This document shows positions 38,063 through 45,407 of a DNA stretch of 64,000 nucleotides, piece by piece. The notes under the pieces are model-generated. The model saw only the letters and a list, made by a program, of their open reading frames with translations, was not told the DNA's origin and did no database searches. The translations under genes and the position numbers were made by a program. Origin of the DNA: Desulfobotulus mexicanus (GTDB lineage Bacteria > Desulfobacterota > Desulfobacteria > Desulfobacterales > ASO4-4). How positions within the stretch are numbered: position 1 is the first letter of the stretch; each line of letters begins with the position of its first letter. The stretch spans positions 25,110 through 89,109 of the forward strand of contig NZ_VDMB01000015.1 of assembly GCF_006175995.1 (NCBI RefSeq), given 5' to 3'.

Positions 38063-38517
38063 TTGGAAAGCCCTTTGTCTGCTGTGCTGAAGGGAGGTGT
38101 TTTTTTATGAAGGATGCAATATAGATTAAAGGTGCAGAAAGCTCAATCCGATATGAACATTTATTCGGGTGTTGTGTTTGATTGGTATGGAAGATGGATC
38201 TGTTTTGTAGCGTTACTAATTATACTCTGCGTAGTTATTTTTGATACACTGGACTTTATTAAAATATCAAGTGAACGCAGCAAGTAAGTATTGCTCCAAT
38301 TTTCAAATGTTGCACGGATAGCTTCTGAGTAACTTAAATTTAGTTCTTTTAATTCAAAGGCTTAAAAAATGACCAGTGATCCATCACTGATCAAAATGAG
38401 TTTGAATTCGGCAACAAGTTACTCTGTGACAAGACGTCCTAACAGGGCGTGAGTTGCTTTTATAACTTGACAATGTCTTAAAGGGGTTTTTCTTTCTTTT
38501 TGAAATGGGAGGTTGTT
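38063..38517. promoter_or_regulatory. AT-rich leader of the fimbrial locus with an inverted repeat
   Basis: These 455 bp are clearly more AT-rich than the surroundings and hold no gene. GACCAGTGAT-CC-ATCACTGATC at 38371-38392 is a near-perfect inverted repeat (one mismatch) that could bind a dimeric regulator. Further on, GCAAC (38411-38415) and GTTGC (38452-38456) enclose an ACGTCCT/AGGGCGT stem, giving a possible structured leader. TTGACA at 38467-38472 may be a -35 element, but a -10 box was not clear. GGGAGG at 38508-38513 is the ribosome site of the first fimbrial gene. Confidence 0.45.
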
Positions 38518-39192
38518 ATGAAAAAAATGGTGTTAGGTTGTTTGATGGGATTAATGCTCATTTTTTGGAGTTTTTCTCTTTATGCAAGTAATATTTTGGG
38601 GACTCCATTTCAATTAGATATCCAGGCTGAGATAACAGGACCCCATGTGACTATGACAGAGAATGGGAAGTTGAATTTTGGTAAAATACTGCCTCACCAT
38701 ACTACTGAGGGTGGTTATAAAATAGATGTTAGCTCATCAGTAAAAAATTTGCCTAATCCTTCATCTATGATTCATGGAGTCACCAATTTTACGGGAGGTA
38801 CTGTAGGTTCTAATCCTATAATCGTCGTAGATGCCTCTGCACGTCAACATGGTGGCTTTATTTTAACGAGTACTCAGGGTGATATTAATGTAACAATAGT
38901 TTTTTCTCATACAGTAACCATAGATAAAAATGGAGGCCCTGGTTCTATGGATGTTCTTCATATAGGTTTTGCTGATTATGATCCTGATAACCTAACTCAC
39001 GTACCTACCAATCCAGCTTGGACTGGCTTCTCTAATGTGTCCGGTGTTGTTACGGAAATACACCAATTGCAGAATAATACGCCTTATCATGTTTATATTG
39101 GAGGATTGCTTCAGGTTAAAACACAAGCTAACCAGCCAGCTGGTAATTATGGTGGTGCTACAGCTTTAACTGTAACGGTTAACTTGCCTTGA
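38518..39192 (+). CDS. DUF4402-like secreted protein, candidate pilin
   Basis: This 224-residue protein has a signal peptide (MKKMVLGCLMGLMLIFW to about SLYA). The mature part resembles DUF4402 fimbrial-type subunits: LNFGKILPHH near the start, Gly- and Ser-rich strands (ASARQHGGFILTSTQGD), and a C-terminal YIGGLLQVKTQANQPAGNYG block with GGATALTVTVNLP, where the alternating hydrophobic end resembles a strand-complementing C-terminus. ATG 38518 has a GGGAGG site. It is the first of three overlapping or adjacent genes with a periplasmic chaperone. Codon use is AT-rich compared with the flanking genes, which suggests a different origin. The pilin role is inferred from context and pattern. Confidence 0.65.
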   Translation: MKKMVLGCLMGLMLIFWSFSLYASNILGTPFQLDIQAEITGPHVTMTENGKLNFGKILPHHTTEGGYKIDVSSSVKNLPNPSSMIHGVTNFTGGTVGSNPIIVVDASARQHGGFILTSTQGDINVTIVFSHTVTIDKNGGPGSMDVLHIGFADYDPDNLTHVPTNPAWTGFSNVSGVVTEIHQLQNNTPYHVYIGGLLQVKTQANQPAGNYGGATALTVTVNLP

Positions 39193-39674
39193 ATTTAAAA
39201 TCATTATATTTTCTATTTAGCTTTTTGTGGCTTTATGGCTCAAATATCTTATTATACGCAGAGTCCCGCTTTATTTTTTTACAGCCATTAAGCTTTGGTA
39301 GTCTCCTTGTGTCTCCGGACTTTGGGGGTGCCATAACAATTGGCTTTGGGGAGCAGGAAAGAGGTGAGCACACATGGAGCAGCGGAGAGGGTATACTTCG
39401 TCTTTCCGGTGGCCATGTGGCAAGGGTTCGTTATATACCTAAAAAACATGGAGAAATTATCATTCTTCAATATCATCTTCCCTTTTATCTGGACAAAGAT
39501 AAGAGAGTAAGGATAAAGGCTATGCAGGATAATTGGGAGAGCGTTAAAAATGGACTTCCTCCCTATGAGATTGAAATCGGAGCCACCCTTGAAATTTTAC
39601 CCGGTTATGATTTCAGAAAACCCTTAAGTCTGAGCGGTTCTGTTCCTGTGACCGTACAGATTGTATATGAATAG
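39189..39674 (+). CDS. Second DUF4402-like fimbrial subunit candidate
   Basis: This protein of 161 residues has a hydrophobic N-terminus (about 1-24) and a shorter DUF4402-like body: PLSFGSLLVSPDFGGAITI, then GGHVARVRYIPKKHGE and a C-terminal SGSVPVTVQIVYE strand. The start is TTG at 39189, overlapping the previous stop as TTGA, so translation is probably coupled. The end runs past the GTATATGAA that precedes the chaperone start, so the three genes form one unit. It might be a minor or tip subunit; that is inference from its size and position. Like its neighbour it is AT-rich at the 5' end. Confidence 0.6.
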   Translation: MNLKSLYFLFSFLWLYGSNILLYAESRFIFLQPLSFGSLLVSPDFGGAITIGFGEQERGEHTWSSGEGILRLSGGHVARVRYIPKKHGEIIILQYHLPFYLDKDKRVRIKAMQDNWESVKNGLPPYEIEIGATLEILPGYDFRKPLSLSGSVPVTVQIVYE

Positions 39675-39681
39675 GACAGGT

Positions 39682-40479
39682 ATGAAAAAAACTATTGGTT
39701 TTTTTATCCCCTTTTATTTTATGTTTTTTTTTATCCCCTCATCGGTTTTTTCCCACGCCCTTGAGTTGATCCCCCAGCGGCTTGTTCTGGAAGGAAGGGA
39801 AAGATCCACCACGCTTATGCTCATTAACCGCAGCTCCGAGCCTGTACGCTACAGAATAGAAAATACCCTTGTCCGTCAGACGATTACAGGCGCAAATGAG
39901 AGGGTGACAGATCCTTCCGCCGAAGAAGAGGCCATTTTAAATATGGTGCGCTTTTCACCAAGGCAGGTGAGCATAGGGGCCAACGATGTGCAGACCGTAC
40001 GCATTATGGCAAGGAAACCAGCTGGTCTTCCCGCAGGTGAATACCGCTCTCACCTGCTGATTACAAACATACCTCCCCAGACAAAGGTAGAAGAGACAGA
40101 AGATATTGCCGTAAAAATAGATATTGTTGTCAGCACATCCATTCCCATGATTATCCGCCATGGGGAAACCTCCGTAAGCCTGAAGGCGGAAAAACCCCTT
40201 GTTCAACCCCGTCCTGATGGGGGTGGTTTGCTGACAACCCGCATCATTGCCGATGGAAACCGCTCCGTTTTTATGGATGCCCTGCTTTATCATGGAAAAG
40301 AACTTCTGACCGCTAGCAGGGGTTTTGCCATTTATCAGCCAAACGGCATGAGGGATGTATCTTTTACCTTGACAAATCAGCTTCCTCCAGCCGGCAGCAG
40401 CTTGCGCCTTGTGCTCCATGACAGGGAAAAGGAGGGGGAGCCTGTCTTAAAAGAAATTCCCCTTGTTTTGAACTACTGA
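39682..40479 (+). CDS. Periplasmic pilus chaperone (PapD-like)
   Basis: This 265-residue protein has a strong signal peptide (FFIPFYFMFFFIPSSVFSHA). The following domain has the PapD N-terminal pattern: LELIPQRLVLEGRERSTT, then LINRSSEPVRYRIE, and the F1-G1-type region MVRFSPRQVSIGANDVQTVR, with alternating residues used for donor-strand complementation. GEYRSHLLITNIPP and a second Ig-like domain follow (SFTLTNQLPPAGSSLRLVLHD). ATG 39682 is chosen for AGGA 5 nt upstream; ATG 39667 is an alternative. It is expected to fold and cap the two DUF4402-like subunits before assembly. The likely usher is encoded just downstream on the other strand. Confidence 0.82.
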   Translation: MKKTIGFFIPFYFMFFFIPSSVFSHALELIPQRLVLEGRERSTTLMLINRSSEPVRYRIENTLVRQTITGANERVTDPSAEEEAILNMVRFSPRQVSIGANDVQTVRIMARKPAGLPAGEYRSHLLITNIPPQTKVEETEDIAVKIDIVVSTSIPMIIRHGETSVSLKAEKPLVQPRPDGGGLLTTRIIADGNRSVFMDALLYHGKELLTASRGFAIYQPNGMRDVSFTLTNQLPPAGSSLRLVLHDREKEGEPVLKEIPLVLNY

Positions 40480-40499
40480 AAAAGGAGTCCTGCGGATTC

Positions 40500-40542
40500 A
40501 AGCACCCTGCAAAGCATACCCGTCCTTTGCAGGGTGCTTTTT
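40500..40542 (+). terminator. Terminator between chaperone and convergent usher genes
   Basis: AAGCACCCTGCAAAG and CTTTGCAGGGTGCTT form a perfect 15-bp stem around a 10-nt loop, followed by TTTTTT. The stem could also act on the opposite strand, but a T-run is present only for the plus-strand transcript. Confidence 0.92.
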
Positions 40543-40564
40543 TCTGTCTTGTCTGAGCCTTGAT

Positions 40565-43500
40565 TTACCCGAGAATTCTTGCATAGCCCCCCATCGCTGC
40601 CACCTTTCCCCTGAGCTGCTCTGCATCTTCCATGTTCTTAAAATTCTGGACAAGAACTTTGTAACTGCTGCCGTCCTTGACAATGGCCATGGAAAGCTCC
40701 TTTCCCATGAGGGAGCGGAACTGTCTTTCAAGGTTGATGATGCCCTTTTCCGCATCTTCAATATTGCCGTAGCTTGCCAGATGCACGGCACTTTCTTCTC
40801 TGCTTGCCGAGTTTAAGACCCTTCCGTATCCGTTTTTTTCTGCCATCATGGCAGCCAGTCTGTCCGCGTCCGTCCTGTTTTCAAAATCTCCCAGAATTAC
40901 CCTGAACCAGAGACCCTTCTCCCCAAGATCCACGGGCTGAATTTTTACTCCCTCAAGGTTTTTCAATTCCGGCATCTGTGTTTTGGCCCATTGTATGCCT
41001 TCCAGGGCCTTTTCCCTGCTTTGGTAAGAACCCGCATGGACCCCGTAGGAGGAAGTTCTGCCATGTATGGGTGTTTTGTGGATTGTTTTTTGGCTTGCAG
41101 CAGTTTGAGTTTCTTTTTCAAGACCTTTTTCGGCTTCAAGCTTTTTTGCATCATAAAGAACCTTGTCTTCTGTCAGTACAGGCCTTTGTTCAGGTACAGC
41201 AGCTCCCAAAGCGCCGGAAACCCACTGGCCATTATTATAAAGCACTGCTTCCGGTCCTTGAAAGATTTGTCTGGTAGAAGAAGGCTTTTTTTCTACAGGC
41301 ATCTCCGCCCAGCGGCCCTCACTGAAGAGTACCCTTTCATCTTCTTCCGGCACAGGAGATGCTGCTCTTGTTTCTGACCTTTCTTCTTCACCCATCACCA
41401 TATTAAGGCCGCTTTCTATGCTGCCCGTTTCATCCACGCTGGTGCGGAGGCTTTTTGTTAGAACAGAGCCATCATCCATAGGAATCAATGCTTCGACTGT
41501 GTAGTCTCCGGGAGGAACTTTCTCAAAAAGATAAAAGCCGTCAAATTCAGAAAGAACCCTGTCCACGACTTCCCCTTCTTTATTTTTCAGAAGAACTTCC
41601 ACCTGCCTCAGGGGCAGGGATTCTCCGGCATTGTTTATGCCATAGAGAGTGCCGTCGATTTCTCCCGTCCGTATTACAGGGAAGCTGAGGGGGCGGAGTT
41701 CACCCGGTTTTGGGGTAAGGGCCTCTCCGGGATGCAGGGGGTGCCATGCCGGATCATAAAGGCTTGATTCTTCTATCACAATGTCTGTTTTCAGGTGAGG
41801 CTGCATGGGTAGAATGGCAATGCCGTGCTTATCCGTTACAGCCGTTGTGCCCGATTGTATGGCCCGTACCCGAACGCCCTCAATCCCTTTTTCACCCTCT
41901 GTCATGACGCCATCGGCATTTCTATCTTCAAATACCCGAACAGATGCAAGCCCCCTGTGGCTGGAATAGGGAGGCATGATCTTCGGGTTTCTCCTGTGGG
42001 GTTCCATACCGAAGGAGGTGTTGCTGCTGATGTTGATGGAGGCAGCCCAGTTACCTTCGTTGTCACCTGAAACCTTGGGGCTGATGGTGAGATTGTTGTG
42101 CTTCCAGTTTAACTGGGCATCCATGTGCGTACTCTGTTGCGGATTAAAGTTTCTCCGCAGGCTGCTTTGGGCACCAAGGCTGGGTGTAAGCCTTCGGGAG
42201 GCGCTGATGCCCGCATCGCTGAATCCATTGCTGTCATCGTTAAACCGGTAGTTTCCATAGGCCCTGACATGATTTCCCCGCATACTGGTACTGGCATTGA
42301 TACGGCCAGTGATGGTTTCACCGTGTTCTCTTTGACTGTTGTAATCCCTCTCGATGTTATGGGTCCAGTGAACAGGGCCGGTGCGGAGGCTGTTCAGCAG
42401 TCTGATGCGGGACGAATAGCCTTCTTCTCTGTCCGTGTAGCTGCCTGAAAGGGTGTAGGGAAGATGGATGGCATTCTGACTGCCAAGGCGGCCGGAGAGG
42501 GACAGGGTGGTTGTTTTGCTGCGGGAATCCTGGGTAAATCTGTTCTGGAATCTCTGGCTGGCATGAATGCTGGTATTGCCAAGGGAAGTCTGTATCCCTA
42601 TGCCTATGGTGTTGCCCCCGTCCAGATCCTGCTCTCCGTCCAGTCTGAGGGAAGCTTTGGGCAGGTGTTTTCTTATTGCTGCATTGATAATGTTGCGGCG
42701 TTCGTCATTTTCGGTTTCTGTGATCAGCCCGCCGGAAAGGGCTGCCCTTTCTCCAAGGCCATATTCCATAAGGGCGGTGCCCCGAATATTCCCCGTATCT
42801 TCATTCTCAGTAAATCTGTCCTGATACAGGATGGTATCCTGACGGGTTATGCTGGCTGCGTAATTGACAGAGCCTTTTGGCAGCATATCTCTGCCTATGT
42901 TCATGCTGTGATCTTCTTCCAGTCTCTGTCCTTCAGGACCGTAAAAAACAAGACGGAAATCGTTTCTGCCATAATATACTTCAACATCTTCAAAAAGATA
43001 CCGGCCGTCATCGCTTACTCTCAGCGCATTAACAAGGGCGCTGCCCCTGTAAAGTTCCACTTCCCAGCCCGGTGCCAGATCTCCTTCAAAGCGTGTTTTG
43101 TCAAAATCTCTTTCCTGATAAAGTGGTCGGGAGTCCAGAAGAAAGCCCTGTTCCGTGCGTTGCTGTAAGGGGGTTGTGATGTCACCGAATGCCATTCTTG
43201 TAGCACCCAGAGGAAGTTTTCCTTCTGTATCCGTTTTTTCAAATCTGCCGGTAATCCGGGTAAGGGGTGTCTGGTCATTGCCTGTGCCATAGAAATAACC
43301 GGTACCACCCCCAAGATTCCCGGCGCTGGACAGAGTGTAGCTGGCATAATTGCTAGGTTTGCGGCCCCTGTTTCGGTGGGTGGATGTCGCCGAAAGGGAA
43401 AGATCCACCACGGGCAGGCTGGCAAAGGCGGGCTTTGTTTTTTCTTCCAGCACCGAAGGTCCCACAGCTCCCTGAAAAGAGCCAAGGCGGCTCCAGCGCT

Positions 43501-44386
43501 GCTGCCTTTCAATGCGTTCTTGGAAAGGGAAGCTTTCTTTGGGTTGAAGCTTTACGGCCATTTCCCTGTAGCTGAAATCAAAATCAAGGGGCAGCCATTG
43601 TTTCAGGGTAGCCGTATCTACGAGAATATCATCTTCATCATGGATGATGGCATTTTCAGGTATTGTCCGGGTCTTTCTGCCAAGGGTGATGGTATTGTTT
43701 GCAAGGTTCAGGTCAAAGTTTTCCCCCAGAATTTCCCCTGATGCTTTTCCCGTCTTCGGACTGACCCGCAGGGGCACTTCCAGAATAGCAGCCAGAGCGC
43801 CCAGAGGCATGAAAAGCTGATCCGGATTTCCATAGGCACCAAGGCCGGAGGCCAGGGTGTAGCGATCCCAGGTGGCATTGAGTACAAGAAATTCAGGCTC
43901 CTTTGATGAAGAAATATCATTTGCCGGAGTCGGGCTTAGGGAGGCTCCGTTAAGGTTCAGTCCGTTTAGCGGGGGCAGGGGAGGACTGTCCGGTACTTGC
44001 CCGGAAGATGCTCCTCCGCCCTCATGTATTCGTGTTTTTGGAGTTTTATTTTCTTTGTTCCACTCGGAAGCAAAAAGGGCATTCTTATCCCAGAGGTGAA
44101 TGCCTTCCCTGCCAAGCTGGGTAGTAAGGGCATCAAAGGCATCCCAGCTGATCTTTTCCCCGGCTTCGGCCCTTTTCATGAGGGCATTTCTTTCCATGAC
44201 CAGAGAAGCCATTTTTCTGGCAAGGGTGTCATTGCTCTGACGGATTTGCTGCCATCTCTGCCATTGGCCAGTGTCTTTAAGGAGCCTGTCCGTGCCCGCC
44301 AGAGCGTAGCTGTCCCTGTCCCCATTGCCGGGTTTTCCGGATGGGGCGGGCGCTGTGGCTGCAATGGCACGCATCAGAGATACCAT
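40565..44386 (-). CDS. Usher-like outer-membrane protein with two C-terminal SPOR domains
   Basis: This 1273-residue protein is unusual. Residues about 1-100 are polar and helical, and a Pro-rich linker follows. From about 160, ATWDRYTLASGLGAYG and a region with EGQRLEEDHSMNIGRDMLP resemble fimbrial usher N-domains. A long beta-rich part (about 320-800) of repeated amphipathic strands probably forms the barrel. Two Ig/CNA-B-like domains follow, near 811 (SVRVFEDRNADGVMTEGEKG) and 908 (GTLYGINNAGESLPLRQVEV). Two SPOR peptidoglycan-binding domains are at about 1110 (YGVHAGSYQSREKALEG) and 1196 (VHLASYGNIEDAEKG). ATG 44386 has AAAGGAG upstream, yet no Sec signal peptide is visible. It probably assembles the subunits encoded at 38518-39674. 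The usher call is moderate; the SPOR call is firm. Confidence 0.7.
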   Translation of the reverse strand: MVSLMRAIAATAPAPSGKPGNGDRDSYALAGTDRLLKDTGQWQRWQQIRQSNDTLARKMASLVMERNALMKRAEAGEKISWDAFDALTTQLGREGIHLWDKNALFASEWNKENKTPKTRIHEGGGASSGQVPDSPPLPPLNGLNLNGASLSPTPANDISSSKEPEFLVLNATWDRYTLASGLGAYGNPDQLFMPLGALAAILEVPLRVSPKTGKASGEILGENFDLNLANNTITLGRKTRTIPENAIIHDEDDILVDTATLKQWLPLDFDFSYREMAVKLQPKESFPFQERIERQQRWSRLGSFQGAVGPSVLEEKTKPAFASLPVVDLSLSATSTHRNRGRKPSNYASYTLSSAGNLGGGTGYFYGTGNDQTPLTRITGRFEKTDTEGKLPLGATRMAFGDITTPLQQRTEQGFLLDSRPLYQERDFDKTRFEGDLAPGWEVELYRGSALVNALRVSDDGRYLFEDVEVYYGRNDFRLVFYGPEGQRLEEDHSMNIGRDMLPKGSVNYAASITRQDTILYQDRFTENEDTGNIRGTALMEYGLGERAALSGGLITETENDERRNIINAAIRKHLPKASLRLDGEQDLDGGNTIGIGIQTSLGNTSIHASQRFQNRFTQDSRSKTTTLSLSGRLGSQNAIHLPYTLSGSYTDREEGYSSRIRLLNSLRTGPVHWTHNIERDYNSQREHGETITGRINASTSMRGNHVRAYGNYRFNDDSNGFSDAGISASRRLTPSLGAQSSLRRNFNPQQSTHMDAQLNWKHNNLTISPKVSGDNEGNWAASINISSNTSFGMEPHRRNPKIMPPYSSHRGLASVRVFEDRNADGVMTEGEKGIEGVRVRAIQSGTTAVTDKHGIAILPMQPHLKTDIVIEESSLYDPAWHPLHPGEALTPKPGELRPLSFPVIRTGEIDGTLYGINNAGESLPLRQVEVLLKNKEGEVVDRVLSEFDGFYLFEKVPPGDYTVEALIPMDDGSVLTKSLRTSVDETGSIESGLNMVMGEEERSETRAASPVPEEDERVLFSEGRWAEMPVEKKPSSTRQIFQGPEAVLYNNGQWVSGALGAAVPEQRPVLTEDKVLYDAKKLEAEKGLEKETQTAASQKTIHKTPIHGRTSSYGVHAGSYQSREKALEGIQWAKTQMPELKNLEGVKIQPVDLGEKGLWFRVILGDFENRTDADRLAAMMAEKNGYGRVLNSASREESAVHLASYGNIEDAEKGIINLERQFRSLMGKELSMAIVKDGSSYKVLVQNFKNMEDAEQLRGKVAAMGGYARILG

Positions 44387-44630
44387 GAAGGCTCCTTTAT
44401 TTTGGTCCTTTTAATTACAGAGACTTAAAAGGTCCGATGAAACACTGCACACAGGAATAGCAATATGAGTGCCATGTAATGGGCAGCACGGATTGGCGCC
44501 TGAAAACGATTTTGTTCTGTCAAAAAAAGTAGAGCACTTCTCTATTTTTGACTTGACCCGTAAGGGGGGTCGGTTGTATAGAGGCCGAAAATAAAGTGTT
44601 GACTTATAAAAATTTAGAAAAGACTAAAAA

Positions 44631-45407
44631 ATGATGATTTTAAAGGGTACGCAAAAGCTTATTTTGGCAGGATTTCTGGTGCTGATGCTCCATACGCCAG
44701 TTCCTGCCCAGACGGATGTCAGGCCGCAGGCGGTGATGGAAGATCATGAAAAGGGTATGGAAGCAGAGGCCCGGACCCAGAAGGCCCGTGAGGCATGGGC
44801 CAGGGAGCGGCGGGATCTTTTAGCCCGTCTGGAAAGCCTTGAGGAGGAAAACCGGCGTCTGGAAAGGGACTGCGACAGGCTTTCCCGGTCCAGAGACCAT
44901 CTGGAGCGGGATGTGGCTGCCATTGAGCGGGAGCTGATGGAAGCAAAGAGGCTGGAAGAGGAACTGGACGGCAGGCTGGATGAAGTCTTGCTTCGCCTTG
45001 GGGAGAGTATGGCATCGGACATCCCTTTTCTTGAGGATGAGCGGAACCAGAGACTTTCCATGCTCCATGATCTTATGGTGGATCCGGATGCGGGGCCTGC
45101 GGAACGCCTTCGCCGCATTATGGAAGCCCTCCGCATAGAAGCGGACTATGGGTTTACGGTGGAGCTTCGCAGGATTCCCCTTGCGCTGGATGGGAATGAG
45201 GTGCTGGCTCAGGTGCTGCGTCTTGGTCGGCTGGGGCTTTTTTACCGGACGGGGGACGGCAGGGTTGGTTTTTATGACGCAGGACAAAAGAGATGGCAGC
45301 CCCTGGATGCATCCTGGGATGCCGCCTTTGTCAGGGCCTTTGACGTGGCTTCCCGGAAACGGGCGCCGGAACTGGTGACATTGCCTGTGGGGAGGATTCT
45401 GCCATGA
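44631..45407 (+). CDS. DUF3450-family periplasmic coiled-coil protein
   Basis: This 258-residue protein has a signal peptide (LILAGFLVLMLHTPVPAQ), a long coiled coil (about 45-125, rich in Glu, Arg and Leu, with LESLEEENRRLERDCDRL), and a C-terminal globular part with FYRTGDGRVGFYDAG and WQPLD. This is the DUF3450 layout, found next to TtpC/ExbBD/TonB operons in Vibrio and Desulfobacterota. Its stop overlaps the start of the TtpC-like gene by 4 nt. It probably works with TtpC at the inner membrane or in the periplasm in energising outer-membrane transport. The C-terminal part resembles the periplasmic region of its neighbour TtpC. Confidence 0.8.
   Translation: MMILKGTQKLILAGFLVLMLHTPVPAQTDVRPQAVMEDHEKGMEAEARTQKAREAWARERRDLLARLESLEEENRRLERDCDRLSRSRDHLERDVAAIERELMEAKRLEEELDGRLDEVLLRLGESMASDIPFLEDERNQRLSMLHDLMVDPDAGPAERLRRIMEALRIEADYGFTVELRRIPLALDGNEVLAQVLRLGRLGLFYRTGDGRVGFYDAGQKRWQPLDASWDAAFVRAFDVASRKRAPELVTLPVGRILP

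Noticed and set aside
38400..38460. Structured leader resembling a c-di-GMP or other riboswitch
   Set aside because: Only short stems are present; the conserved GEMM core and tetraloop-receptor sequences are absent.
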